From assembly GCA_009912235.1 (NCBI GenBank), contig WNDS01000003.1, positions 434,001 through 498,000 on the forward strand: DNA of 64,000 nt. Direction: 5' to 3'. Positions 44,834 through 55,260 of this stretch are shown piece by piece (position 1 is the stretch's first letter; each line of letters starts with the position of its first letter). The notes under the pieces are model-generated. The model was not told the origin of the DNA. It saw only the letters and a program-made list of their open reading frames with translations, and ran no database searches. Position numbers and translations under genes: made by a program. This DNA is from Stenotrophomonas maltophilia. Its GTDB lineage: Bacteria > Pseudomonadota > Gammaproteobacteria > Xanthomonadales > Xanthomonadaceae.

Positions 44834-45465
44834 ATGCGCTCCATCCGTATTCTGAGCCTCGCCCTGCTGACCTCCGCCGCTTTCGCTCCGGCCGCCTTCG
44901 CGCAGGATTCCACTGCCGACACCGCCTCGGGCAAGCACTTCGCCGTGGTCGGCGGCTTCGCACTGCTGCAGCCGAAGAGCAACCCGATCGACGGCATCAA
45001 GAAGGTCGAGGGCAGCCCGGCGCCGACCCTGAGCTTCAGCTACTACGTTAACGACAACTGGGCCGTTGAACTGTGGGCGCCGCCGACAAGTTCGGCCACA
45101 AGGTGAACGGCGTGAACGGTGCCCGCCTGGGCAACGTCGAGCAGCAGCCGGTCGCCCTGAGCGGCCAGTACCACTTCGGCCAGGCTGACAATGCCTTCCG
45201 CCCGTTCATGGGCCTGGGCTACTACCAGTCCAGCTTCAGCGGTGAATCGCTGGCCAACGGCGCTGACACCGACTACCGCCTGAAGGATGCCAAGGGCGTG
45301 ATCGGCACCGTCGGTGTGGACATGAACATCAACTCCACCTGGTTCGCCCGTGCCGACGCCCGCTACATGCGCGCCCGCCCGGACCTGAAGCTGGCCGGCG
45401 AAACCGTCGGCGAAGCCAAGCTGGACCCGTGGACCGTCGGCTTCGGCATCGGCGCCCGCTTCTAA
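44834..45465 (+). pseudogene. OmpW-family outer-membrane protein, frameshifted
   Basis: A signal peptide (LSLALLTSAAFAPAAFA) and the first strands (KHFAVVGGFALLQPKSNPID, LSFSYYVNDNWAVELWA) lie in the first frame. From about 45077 the continuation AADKFGHKVNGVNGARLGNV is in another frame, consistent with loss of a single base in GCGCCGCCGAC. The rest is a normal OmpW barrel (QPVALSGQYHFGQADNAFRP to DPWTVGFGIGARF with the terminal Phe). Without correction the protein stops after about 91 residues. An AGGAGA ribosome site precedes the ATG. OmpW forms small hydrophobic channels. Confidence 0.88.
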
Positions 45466-45493
45466 GCGCCACGCTGTTTCCTGCTGTACCGCG

Positions 45494-45513
45494 ACGGGCC
45501 CTTCGGGGCCCGT
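45494..45513 (+). terminator. Hairpin terminator after the OmpW-like gene
   Basis: ACGGGCCC-TTCG-GGGCCCGT is a perfect 8-bp stem with a stable UUCG tetraloop, 28 bp after the stop. The following bases (AGTCGTTTCC) are only weakly T-rich. Confidence 0.65.
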
Positions 45514-45542
45514 AGTCGTTTCCGCCACCCTGGATGTGGCTG

Positions 45543-45650
45543 GTAGAGTCGACTGTCAGTCGACTTCCGCGCGCAGCGCGGGATTTTCGGCCTTGGATAT
45601 GAAAGCAGTTTGACGGGTTGCAAAAGCAGTCGACTGACAGTCGACTCTAC
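45543..45650. repeat. SMAG-type dimer (GTCGAC class)
   Basis: GTAGAGTCGACTGTCAGTCG at the left and AGTCGACTGACAGTCGACTC plus TAC at the right, separated by a 60-base linker with CGCGCGCAGCGCGGGATTTT. It is immediately upstream of the glpD frame, so glpD's promoter must overlap or precede it. Confidence 0.85.
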
Positions 45651-45668
45651 CGACGGATGGGGGACGCC

Positions 45669-46890
45669 ATGCACGAAATCGACCTGCTGGTGATCGGCGG
45701 CGGCATCAACGGTGCCGGCATTGACCGTGATGCGGCCGGGCGCGGCCTGCGCGTGCTGCTGTGCGAGCAGCACGACCTGGCAGCGCATACCTCCAGCGCC
45801 AGCAGCAAGCTGGTGCACGGCGGCCTGCGCTACCTGGAACAGCGTGAGTTCGCGCTGGTGCGCAAGGCGCTGGGCGAACGCGAGGTACTGCGCCGGCAGG
45901 CACCCTACCTTGTGCAGCCGATCCGCTTCGTGCTGCCCTGGCAGCCGCACCTGCGGCCACGCTGGATGCTGCGCCTGGGCCTGTGGCTGTACGACCACCT
46001 GGGCCGGCGCAGCGCCTCCTTCCCGCCCTCGCGGCGGCTGGAGCTGTCCGCCGATGTGCTGGGCCCGTGGCTGTCGCAGACGCTGCACAGCGGGTTCAGT
46101 TATTCCGATGCCAAGGTCGATGACGCACGGCTGGTGCTGCTCAACGCGCTGGATGCCCGGCAACGCGGCGCGCGCACGCGCGGTGGCCAATGCGGCCGGG
46201 CCGTGGGCCGGTGGCGTGCTCGAACGCATGCGCGGCGGCGGCGATGGCCCGGCACTGCGGCTGGTGCAGGGCAGCCACATCGTGGTGCGCCGCCCGTGGC
46301 CAGCGCGCGAGGCCTGCCTGCTGCAACAGGCCGATGGCCGCGTGGTGTTCCTGCTGCCGTTCGCACACGACCATCTGCTGGTGGGTACCACCAACACCGA
46401 CTACCGCGGCGACCCGGCGCGCTGCAGCGTGCTGCCCGCTGAGATCGCGTACCTGTGCGCCGCCGCCACGGCCTACCTGCGCACACCGGTCACGCCCGAC
46501 GACGTGGTCTGGCAGTTCGCCGGCGTGCGGCCGCTGCTGTCCGACCCCGATCCGCAGGCATCACAGCTGAGCCGCGACTACCGCCTGCAGCTGGATACCG
46601 AGGGTGCACCGGCGCTGCACGTGCTGGGCGGCAAGCTGACCACCTACCGGGTTCTGGCCGAAGAAGCGCTGGACCGGCTGGCGCCGCTGCTGCACGGCTG
46701 CGACAGCGTGGCCGCGCTGGGCGAGGATTTCGGTGGTGGCCTGCATGCGCGTGAAGTGCAGTTCCTGTGCGACCACGAGTGGGCGCAGACCGCTGATGAC
46801 ATCCTGTGGCGGCGCAGCAAGCTGGGCCTGCGGCTGGACGCTGCGCAGGTGGCGCGGCTGCAGGCATGGCTGCAGGCCCGGGCCGGTTGA
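45669..46890 (+). pseudogene. glpD: Aerobic glycerol-3-phosphate dehydrogenase with two internal deletions
   Basis: The N-terminus is a good FAD-binding GlpD (DLLVIGGGINGAGIDRDAAG, SSASSKLVHGGLRYLE). After VDDARLVLLNALDARQRGA the frame shifts near 46170 and resumes at RARAVANAAGPWAGGVLERM, skipping the roughly 45 residues normally between these motifs. A second gap is seen near 46690: LDRLAPLLHG runs directly into DSVAALGEDFGGGLHAREVQ where homologues have about 50 more residues. The whole is 407 codons against about 500. Not functional as read. glpK follows 54 bp later. Confidence 0.85.
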
Positions 46891-48444
<1,554 letters not shown>

Positions 48445-48453
48445 ATGCGGCAA

Positions 48454-48511
48454 CGCCGGGCATGGCCCGGCGCTGCAGGTCACGTGGTAGCGCCGGGCCA
48501 TGCCCGGCGGC
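48454..48511. repeat. SMAG-type repeat pair, tail to tail
   Basis: An inverted copy (AACGCCGGGCATGGCCCGGC) comes first and a direct copy (GTAGCGCCGGGCCATGCCCGG) second, the opposite order to the other dimers. It lies in the convergent gap between glpK and metQ. Confidence 0.8.
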
Positions 48512-48520
48512 ACCGGAACA

Positions 48521-49315
48521 TCAGAACGCCGGCAGCACCGCGCCCTTGTACTTGGTCTCGATGAAGGCCTTCACCTGCGGGCTGGTCAGCGCCTTGGCCA
48601 GCTTCTGCACGCGGGCGTCGTCCTTGTTGTCCGGGCGCGCCACCAGGAAGTTCACGTACGGCGAATCCTTGCTCTCGATCGCCAGCGCATCCTGGGTCGG
48701 GTTCAGGCCCGCATCCAGCGCGTAGTTGGTGTTGATCAGGGCCAGGTCCACCTGGTCGAGCACGCGCGGCAGCATGGCCGAATCGAGTTCGCGGAACTTC
48801 AGGTGCTTGGGGTTGGAGACGATGTCACGCTGGGTGGACAGCGCGTTGCCCGGGTCCTTCAGTTCGATCACGCCGACCTTGTGCAGCAGAATCAGCGCGC
48901 GGCTGTTGTTGCTCGGGTCGTTGGGAATGACCACGTCGGCACCGTCACGCAGCTCGGCCAGCGACTTGATCTTTCGCGAGTAGGCGCCGAAGGGTTCGAT
49001 GTGCACGCCGACAACCTTGTTCAGGTCGGTCTTGCGGTCACGGTTGTAGGCGTCCAGGTAGGGCTCGGTCTGGAAGTAGTTGGCGTCCACCTGCTTCTGC
49101 ACCAGCTGGTCGTTGGGCTGCACGTAGTCGTTGAACACGCGCACGTCCAGGTCCACGCCTTCCTGCTTCAGCAGCGGCTTGACCACCTCGAGGATCTCCG
49201 CGTGCGGCACGGCGGTGGCGGCCACCACCAGCTTCTGCGAGGGTTCGCCGGATTTGCCGCAGGCGGCCAGGGCGAGCGAGGCAGCGAGCAGCGGCAGCAA
49301 CAGGAACTTCTTCAT
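48521..49315 (-). CDS. metQ: MetQ/NlpA-family substrate-binding lipoprotein
   Basis: A 264-residue lipoprotein. The signal peptide ends with lipobox LALAACGKSG. The MetQ body has VFNDYVQPNDQLVQKQVDAN, FQTEPYLDAYNRDRKTDLNK, VVIPNDPSNNSRALILL and LALINTNYALDAGLNPTQD. It binds methionine for the MetNI ABC importer in known systems. metN and metI are not adjacent, so the transporter must be elsewhere. It follows the WYL regulator gene on the same strand with a 25-bp gap. Confidence 0.9.
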   Translation of the reverse strand: MKKFLLLPLLAASLALAACGKSGEPSQKLVVAATAVPHAEILEVVKPLLKQEGVDLDVRVFNDYVQPNDQLVQKQVDANYFQTEPYLDAYNRDRKTDLNKVVGVHIEPFGAYSRKIKSLAELRDGADVVIPNDPSNNSRALILLHKVGVIELKDPGNALSTQRDIVSNPKHLKFRELDSAMLPRVLDQVDLALINTNYALDAGLNPTQDALAIESKDSPYVNFLVARPDNKDDARVQKLAKALTSPQVKAFIETKYKGAVLPAF

Positions 49316-49340
49316 CAGGGCAATCGGTCTCGGGGGGAGG

Positions 49341-50315
49341 TCAGGATCTATCGTAATTGCTCAGGGCCAGTTCGAGCAGGGTCTTGGCCTGCTCGCGCAG
49401 CATCATCGGCTCGATGATCTCCGCGTCCGAACCGTAGTGCAGCACGTCCATCAGCAGTTCGCGCGACACGCTGTAGGGCACCTTCAGTTCGTAGCGGCCA
49501 TCGGGCAGGAAGCGGCCCTGCTGCTTGGAATGCCAGTGCTCGTCGGCCACCCAGCGCGCGGCCTTGGCGCTGAACAGGATGGTCGCCCAACCCTTCGGTA
49601 CGCCGGAGAAGATGCCGTAGCTGGCGCCGAGCTGTTCATCCAGCTCATTCTCGGCAACGTCGCGCGCGGTGGCATCGACCACCACCCGCGCCTTGTTGAT
49701 GCGGTCCACGGCAAAGCTGCGCAGGGCCTCGCGGTCGTGGTCCCAGGCGTCCAGGTACCAGTTGTCGCGGTAGTGGGTCAGCCGCTGCGGGGAGACCGTG
49801 CGGCGGGTGGCCTCGTCGGTGGAGCGGGCGCGGTATTCGAACGCCAGCTGCTTGCGTTCCAGCACGGCCGAGGCCACCGAGCGGAAGCTGCCTTCATCGA
49901 ACTTGCGGCCACGGTGCGGGATGACCCGGACCCGGTTCACCGGCCAGTTGGAGACGCCGGCCTGCGCCGCCAGCAGGCCTTCGATGCGCTGCTGCAGCGG
50001 GGCCAGCACCGAGGACAGCACGCCACCACCGGTACGTGCCAGCAGGTGCTGGGACGCCAGCAGCGCGTGCAGCTCCTCCGAACTGAGCCACAGCCCGGGC
50101 AGCTCGAAGCGGTCGCTTTCGTCAGCCTGGTAGCGGAAGCCGGCCTCGCCGTCGCCTTCGATCGGCGCCATCAGCGCATCGCGCAGGAAGGCCAGATCGC
50201 GGTACACCGTTGCGCGGGAACAGCCGAGCTTGTCCTGCAGCGTGGCCACCGTTACCGGGTAACGGGCGGACTTGAGCAGGCGATGCAGGGCGGTGATGCG
50301 TTCGTATCGGTCCAT
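49341..50315 (-). CDS. YafY-type HTH/WYL-domain transcriptional regulator
   Basis: A 324-residue regulator: an N-terminal winged helix (MDRYERITALHRLLKSARYP, TLQDKLGCSRATVYRDLAFL) and a WYL domain with HYRDNWYLDAWDHDREALRS near residue 190, then a C-terminal WCX-like part. WYL domains bind ligands, often nucleic acids or nucleotides. The start at 50315 is set by homology; the open frame upstream is unsupported. The divergent lipoprotein gene starts 80 bp away; metQ lies downstream. Confidence 0.88.
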   Translation of the reverse strand: MDRYERITALHRLLKSARYPVTVATLQDKLGCSRATVYRDLAFLRDALMAPIEGDGEAGFRYQADESDRFELPGLWLSSEELHALLASQHLLARTGGGVLSSVLAPLQQRIEGLLAAQAGVSNWPVNRVRVIPHRGRKFDEGSFRSVASAVLERKQLAFEYRARSTDEATRRTVSPQRLTHYRDNWYLDAWDHDREALRSFAVDRINKARVVVDATARDVAENELDEQLGASYGIFSGVPKGWATILFSAKAARWVADEHWHSKQQGRFLPDGRYELKVPYSVSRELLMDVLHYGSDAEIIEPMMLREQAKTLLELALSNYDRS

Positions 50316-50395
50316 GCCCCCGATTATGTCCGAGTCGCGGGCGTTGTGGCGTGGCTTTGGGCTATGGTGGGCGCCCCCCGCCCACGGACCGCCCC

Positions 50396-51031
50396 ATGCG
50401 CCTGCCCACCGCCCTGCCCCTGCTGGCCTGCCTGCTGCTGGCCGCCTGCGGCGACCGCCCGGCCCCGGCCGATACCGCTGCCGCCGTGCCCGCGGCCGTG
50501 CCCGTCGCCGATCCGGCACAGGCGGTGCTGGGCGCCAGCCAGCGCTTTGCCGCCCTGCGCAGCTTCCACGCCGACCTGGAAGTGCGCGGTGCCGGCCGCC
50601 CCACGCCGGTGCGCGCGGCGATGGATTTCGTCGCCCCCGACCGCTTCCGGCTGGAGACGGCCGCCGGCCCGCAGATCATCATTGGCGATACCTTCATGCT
50701 GCAGGCCGAGGGCCGCGTGCGGCAGGTGCCGGTGCCGGCGGGCCAGCTTGAGCAGTGGCGCAACCCGCTGCCGGCCGGCGCCACGCCGGCGCAGCTGCAG
50801 GCCGAAGACCTGGGCGCGCAGACGCTGGAGGGCGTGCAGACCCGCCATTACCGCGTGCGTGGTGCGCAGGAAGGTGAAGTGCTGGAGTACTGGATCGATG
50901 CGCAGGGCCTGCCGCGCCAGATCCAGCGCAGCGGCCACAGCCAGGGCCAGCCGTTCCAGCTGCGGCTGCGCTATTCGCGCTTCAACGACCCCACCCTGCG
51001 CGTGGAACTGCCCGGCGCTGAACGCCGCTGA
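50396..51031 (+). CDS. Putative periplasmic lipoprotein, 211 aa
   Basis: The signal peptide ends in the lipobox LLLAACGDRP. After an Ala/Pro linker (residues 22-42) the mature part FAALRSFHADLEVRGAGRPT and MDFVAPDRFRLETAAGPQII resembles the LolA/LolB-like or DUF4292-type half-barrel that holds lipids, and ends LRYSRFNDPTLRVELPGA. A lipid-binding role is inferred only from this pattern. It is followed 120 bp later by a DUF481 barrel gene. Confidence 0.7.
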   Translation: MRLPTALPLLACLLLAACGDRPAPADTAAAVPAAVPVADPAQAVLGASQRFAALRSFHADLEVRGAGRPTPVRAAMDFVAPDRFRLETAAGPQIIIGDTFMLQAEGRVRQVPVPAGQLEQWRNPLPAGATPAQLQAEDLGAQTLEGVQTRHYRVRGAQEGEVLEYWIDAQGLPRQIQRSGHSQGQPFQLRLRYSRFNDPTLRVELPGAERR

Positions 51032-51151
51032 ATGGGCGCATGCCGGCGCCGGCGGCTGCAACGGGCCCTGAAGCGGGGCCTTAGAACGATTCAGACCGTC
51101 ATGGCGCTTCAAGTATCATCACGTGTGATTAACTGTTCCGGAGACGCTTCG

Positions 51152-51928
51152 ATGTCCTTGCGCGTGACCCTGCTGATCCCCCTGCTGCTGTGCGCCCCGA
51201 TGGCGTATGCGCAGGATGCGTCCGAGCTGGCGGCGATGACTTCGCCGTGGAGCGGCAGCGGCGGCGAGTTCGGTTTCGCCTCGGCACGCGGCAACAGCAG
51301 CACCGAAAGCGCCAACGGCCGCCTGCGCCTGCGCTTCACCGACGACGACTGGGTGCACAGCATGGACCTGTTCGGCCTGCGCTCCAGTTCCAAGGTGAAC
51401 GAGACCAACGCGGACGGCACCACCAGCCGCCGCACCAACACCACCGCCAACCGCTACACCGGCACCGCCGGCAGCGCGCTGCAGCTGGGCGAACACCGCC
51501 AGATCACCGCGAAGGTGCGTGTGGAACGCGATGACTTCGCCACCTACGACCGCCAGGGTTCGTTCGGTCTGGGCTACGGTACCCGCCTGTTCAACACCGA
51601 GCGCTTCTATCTGGATGCGCAGCTCGGTCCCGGTGTGCGCCGCACCCACAGCACCGAAGACGACCGCACCCGCACCGGCCTGATCGGCCGTGGCCAGTTC
51701 GAACTGAAGTACACGCTGACCCCCAACACCGACCTGGTGAACACCCTGCTGGTGGAATCGGGTTCGTACAACACCTTCGGCCAGAACGATTTCGGCGTGT
51801 CGGTGAGCATGAACGAGCACCTGGCGCTGAAGGCCGGCTGGCAGGCGCGTTACAACAGTGACGTGGCCGAGGACAAGCGCAAGACCGATACGCTGACCAC
51901 GATGAACGTGGTCTACAAGTTCAAGTAA
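51152..51928 (+). CDS. DUF481-family outer-membrane protein
   Basis: A 258-residue exported barrel. The signal peptide (RVTLLIPLLLCAPMAYA) is followed by QDASELAAM. DUF481 features are WSGSGGEFGFASARGNSSTE, LQLGEHRQITAKVRVERDDF and the closing strand TMNVVYKFK. A CCGGAGA ribosome site precedes the ATG. A hairpin terminator follows immediately. The function of DUF481 proteins is not established. Confidence 0.85.
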   Translation: MSLRVTLLIPLLLCAPMAYAQDASELAAMTSPWSGSGGEFGFASARGNSSTESANGRLRLRFTDDDWVHSMDLFGLRSSSKVNETNADGTTSRRTNTTANRYTGTAGSALQLGEHRQITAKVRVERDDFATYDRQGSFGLGYGTRLFNTERFYLDAQLGPGVRRTHSTEDDRTRTGLIGRGQFELKYTLTPNTDLVNTLLVESGSYNTFGQNDFGVSVSMNEHLALKAGWQARYNSDVAEDKRKTDTLTTMNVVYKFK

Positions 51929-51932
51929 GCAG

Positions 51933-51951
51933 AACGGGTGCCTGGCGCCCG
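51933..51951 (+). terminator. Rho-independent terminator of the DUF481 gene
   Basis: ACGGGTGC-CTG-GCGCCCGT pairs over 8 bp (one G-T wobble) and is followed by TTCTTTTTG. Confidence 0.85.
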
Positions 51952-51988
51952 TTTCTTTTTGCCTCCCCGCTGCGGCGGGGAGTGCCGG

Positions 51989-52909
51989 CTACAGCGACAG
52001 TTCGGCCAGGATGGTGGCGGCGCCGCCGTCCAGCAGCCGCTGGGCCACCTGCTGCCCCAGCGCTTCGGGATCGCTGGCCGGGCCGATGGCTTCGGCACGC
52101 ACGGCGCGGCCATCACCGGCACTGCCGACCAGCCCCTGCAGATGCAGATCGCTGCCCTGCCACTGCGCGATGGCCGCCACCGGCACATGGCAGCTGCCAT
52201 GCAGCGCACGGTTCATCGCCCGTTCCGCTTCCACGCAGCTGCGCGTGGGTGCATGGTCCAGTGCGGCAAACAATGCCATCACCCGCGCATTGCCGGCATC
52301 GCATTCAACCGCGACCGCGCCCTGCGCCGGCGCCGGCAGCCACGCCGGTGCCTGCAGGCGGCCGACGATGCGGTGCCCCAGCCCCAGCCGTTCCAGCCCG
52401 GCCACCGCCAGCACGATGGCGTCGTAGCCGCCGTTGTCGAGCTTGGCCAGGCGGGTGTTGATGTTGCCGCGCAGGTCCAGCAGCTGCAGGTCCGGGCGCA
52501 GCGCGCGCAGCTGGGCCTGGCGGCGCAGCGAAGAGGTGCCCACGCGGGCGCCGGGCGGCAGCACCTCCAGCGAGGCGTAGAGGTTGGAGATGAAGCCATC
52601 GGCCGGGTCGTGCCGGGGCAGGATGGCCGGCAGCGCGAACGGTGCGTCCAGTTCCATCGGCACGTCCTTGAGCGAGTGCACGGCGCAGTCGGCGTCACCA
52701 CGCTGGATGGCCAGCTCGAGTTCCTTCAGGAACAGGCCCTTGCCACCAATGGCGGCCAGCGAGCGGTCCAGCACCTCGTCACCGCGGGTACTCATCGGCA
52801 CCAGTTCCACGTGCAGGCCGGGGTGCACCTGGCGCAGCTGGTCGGCGACGTATTCGCTCTGCCAGAGGGCGAGCGGACTCTTGCGGGTAGCGATGCGGAC
52901 GGTTTCCAT
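51989..52909 (-). CDS. hemC: Hydroxymethylbilane synthase (porphobilinogen deaminase)
   Basis: A 306-residue enzyme that polymerises four porphobilinogens for haem synthesis. It has [20 protein letters not shown], the substrate-contact Asp region [54 protein letters not shown], and the dipyrromethane-cofactor Cys in [12 protein letters not shown]. Start [11 protein letters not shown] at 52909. It is on the same strand as algR and algZ upstream, an order known from Pseudomonas. Here 568 bp of repeats separate it from algR. Confidence 0.96.
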   Translation of the reverse strand: METVRIATRKSPLALWQSEYVADQLRQVHPGLHVELVPMSTRGDEVLDRSLAAIGGKGLFLKELELAIQRGDADCAVHSLKDVPMELDAPFALPAILPRHDPADGFISNLYASLEVLPPGARVGTSSLRRQAQLRALRPDLQLLDLRGNINTRLAKLDNGGYDAIVLAVAGLERLGLGHRIVGRLQAPAWLPAPAQGAVAVECDAGNARVMALFAALDHAPTRSCVEAERAMNRALHGSCHVPVAAIAQWQGSDLHLQGLVGSAGDGRAVRAEAIGPASDPEALGQQVAQRLLDGGAATILAELSL

Positions 52910-52978
52910 CCGGCCATTATCGCGCCTTCGGCGGCGGAGCCCCTCGTGGCTGGGGCGTTGGCTGGATCCATCGCGCTT

Positions 52979-53082
52979 GGCCGGGTGGGTGGGCCGCGCA
53001 GGGGACGCTGCAAGTACGTCCCTGTAAGCTCGGTCGCCGCATCCATGCGGCTCACGCCCCTGCGCAACCCACCCACCCGGCC
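52979..53082. repeat. Long inverted repeat 1 of the hemC-algR gap
   Basis: Arms 52979-53004 (GGCCGGGTGGGTGGGCCGCG then CAGGGG) and 53057-53082 pair at 24 of 26 positions. The 52-base centre contains ACGCTGCAAGTACGTCCC and an inner CCGCATCCATGCGG hairpin. It lies 70 bp upstream of the hemC start. Confidence 0.75.
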
Positions 53083-53166
53083 TCTGACAGTTTCCGTGCA
53101 CGCCAGCCACGGAAGATCAAAAGAGAAAAGCAGAAGCAAAGGCAAAGGCAAAAGCCGGCTGCTTCC

Positions 53167-53207
53167 GGGGTCAGATCCCTTTTCCACAGGAAAAGGAATC
53201 TGACCCC
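53167..53207. repeat. Inverted repeat 2 of the hemC-algR gap
   Basis: GGGGTCAGATCCCTTTTCC and its complement (18 of 19 pairs) surround ACA. This GGGTCAGATCC...GGATCTGACCC palindrome type is seen in many gamma-proteobacterial genomes. Confidence 0.75.
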
Positions 53208-53260
53208 TCTCTCCCACCCGATAACCCCAACGCTCTTGCTGTCCGACAAGTGGAGAACGA

Positions 53261-53370
53261 TGGGTCGGGCCGGGGCGGGGGCGCGGGACCGTTGGCGCCA
53301 TGGATGGCGCCAACGAGCCCCCATGGATGGATTCACGGCGTGTCCCGCGCCCCCACCCCGGCCCGACCCA
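53261..53370. repeat. Inverted repeat 3 of the hemC-algR gap, nested
   Basis: Outer arms of 29 nt (53261-53289 and 53342-53370, 28 of 29 pairs, G-rich/C-rich) enclose a perfect inner hairpin, CGTTGGCGCC-ATGGAT-GGCGCCAACG, and a second CCATGGATGG. The whole could extrude as a cruciform with two stacked stems. Confidence 0.8.
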
Positions 53371-53397
53371 AACCCGTAGCAGCAACCAGCCATGACA

Positions 53398-53435
<38 letters not shown>

Positions 53436-53477
53436 TCTCGATCTGAAAGCAGTCGCGGCCGCAGGCCGCGCGGCCCC

Positions 53478-54206
53478 TCACAGATGCCGCAATTCCTGCT
53501 TCAGCGTCGACACGCAGCGGCGGCTCACTTCCAGCGGCTGCTTGCCATGGCGCAGCACCGCCTGCACCTGCCCGGCGCTGCCACGGCGCAGCTCCACCAG
53601 CTCATGGCGCGCCACCAGGCAGTTGCGGTGGATGCGCACGAAGCAGCTGACGAACTCCTCCTCCAGCGACTTCAGCGACTCCTCGATCAGGTCCTCGCCG
53701 CGCGCGTGGTGCACCACCACGTACTTTTCCTCGGCCTGCAGGTAATGGATCTCATCCAGCGGAATCAGCCGCAGGCTGCCGCGCAGGCGCGCGCACAGCA
53801 CGCTGCGTGCCTGCTGGCCATCGGCCTGCGGCGACGGCCCACGACCGGCCAGGAACGTGCGCGCACGCGACAGTGCCGCCGCCAGCCGCTCGGCACGTAC
53901 CGGCTTCATCAGGTAATCGATCGCCGCCGCCTCGAACGCCGACAGCGCGTGCGCATCGTAGGCCATGCAGAACACCACCGCCGGGCGCGGCTCGAAGCCG
54001 GCCAGGTGGCGCGCCGCTTCCAGGCCGTCCAGCCCCGGCATCGCGATATCCAGCAGCACCAGGTCCGGCTGCAGCTCGGCACAGGCATGCAGCGCCTGCT
54101 CGCCGTTGCCGGCCTCGGCCACGACCTCGACGCCGGCCTGGTGGGCCAGCAGGCTGCGCAGGCGCTCGCGCGCCAGCGGTTCGTCATCGACGATGACCAC
54201 CCTCAC
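53478..54206 (-). CDS. AlgR/LytTR-family response regulator
   Basis: A 242-residue regulator with a receiver domain (RVVIVDDEPLARERLRSLLA, phospho-acceptor Asp53 in VLLDIAMPGLDG, Lys in YLMKPVRAERL) and a LytTR DNA-binding domain (LIPLDEIHYLQAEEKYVVVH, FVRIHRNCLVARHELVELRR). The GTG at 54206 overlaps the TGA of the kinase frame. Residue 81 is Met in FCMAYDAHALSAFEA where family members have Thr, the conserved switch residue; ACG to ATG is one transition. Position beside hemC and a LytS-type kinase matches AlgR. The kinase gene is broken. Confidence 0.88.
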   Translation of the reverse strand: MRVVIVDDEPLARERLRSLLAHQAGVEVVAEAGNGEQALHACAELQPDLVLLDIAMPGLDGLEAARHLAGFEPRPAVVFCMAYDAHALSAFEAAAIDYLMKPVRAERLAAALSRARTFLAGRGPSPQADGQQARSVLCARLRGSLRLIPLDEIHYLQAEEKYVVVHHARGEDLIEESLKSLEEEFVSCFVRIHRNCLVARHELVELRRGSAGQVQAVLRHGKQPLEVSRRCVSTLKQELRHL

Positions 54207-55257
54207 GCATGTTCTCCCGGCTGGATCGGTACCGTCACCTGGCACGCATAGTAGCCCTCGCTCCAGCCGGCCGTCATCCGCGCGGCCGCACCGAAACGCC
54301 AGGCCAGGCGGTGGCCGATGCTGCGCTAGGCATGGCCGGCACCACCGGCCAGGCGCAGGCCGGGTGCCAGCGGGTCCGGGACCGGGTTGCGCACCTCGAT
54401 GCACAACGCGCCCCCTCGCTGCGCAGCGACAGCTCGATGGTGCCGCCCTGCGGCAACCGCGAGATGCCATGCAGCACGGCGTTCTCCACCAGCGGCTGCA
54501 GCACCAGCCGCGGCAACGGCTGTTCCCACGGCAACGGCTCTTCACGCTGCCAGCGCACCTGCAGGCGCTCGCCCAGCCGCAACGATTCGATGGACAGGTA
54601 GCGCTCGGCCAGTTCGCACTCATCGCGCAGCGTGGAATCGCCCTCGCCGGCCCCCAGCACCGCGCGGAACAGGTCGGACAGGTCCAGCACCGCGCGCTCG
54701 GCCACCAGCGGATCGCGATGCAGCAGGCTGGCGATCAGGTTCATGCTGTTGAACAGGAAATGCGGGCGGATGCGCGCCTGCAGGGCATCGGCTTCGGCAC
54801 GCGCATGGGCCTGCACCTGCGCCGTCCAGCGGTCGCTGACATAGAAGTAGCGCAGCGCCACCGCACTGATCAGCGCGGTGGTGGCCGCACTGCCGAGGGT
54901 GAAACGCCAGAAACTGATGCCACGGGTGAACGCATCACCGAGCACGGCGTACAACGCATGGATGATGCCGGCACAGGCCACCGCGATGGCGGCGGCCACG
55001 ACAATGGCCGCAGGCGCGCCGAACAACGGCGGCAGGCGTGACAGCGACTGCCGCAGCAGGCACAGGCTGGTGCTGACCGCCAGCGCCAGCCACAACGCGA
55101 AGCCGCTGGCCGACAGCAGTTCGCCCAGCGTCCAGTGGCGGCTGCCATCCGATGCCAGCGCCAGCAGCACCACCACCAGCTGCGCCATGCCCAGCATCGC
55201 CGCCAGCCGCGGCAGGCGGCACAGTTCCGGCATCCACGGCGGCGCGGCCGGGGCCAT
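54203..55257 (-). pseudogene. AlgZ/LytS-type membrane histidine kinase, frameshift and amber
   Basis: The N-terminal half is intact: four to five helices (for example IVVAAAIAVACAGIIHALYA) and the HisKA_7 domain with the phospho-acceptor region ALQARIRPHFLFNSMNLIAS. Then RLVLQPLVENAVLHGISRLP starts the ATPase. After SLRSEGA a G5 tract near 54411 is one base short; the frame moves to LCIEVRNPVPDPLAPGLRLA and meets a TAG at 54326-54328 before RSIGHRLAWRFGA. The true end is QPGEHA at 54203, overlapping the regulator. Two lesions remove the ATP-binding domain, so AlgR phosphorylation from this kinase would be lost. Confidence 0.88.
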
Positions 55258-55260
55258 GCT

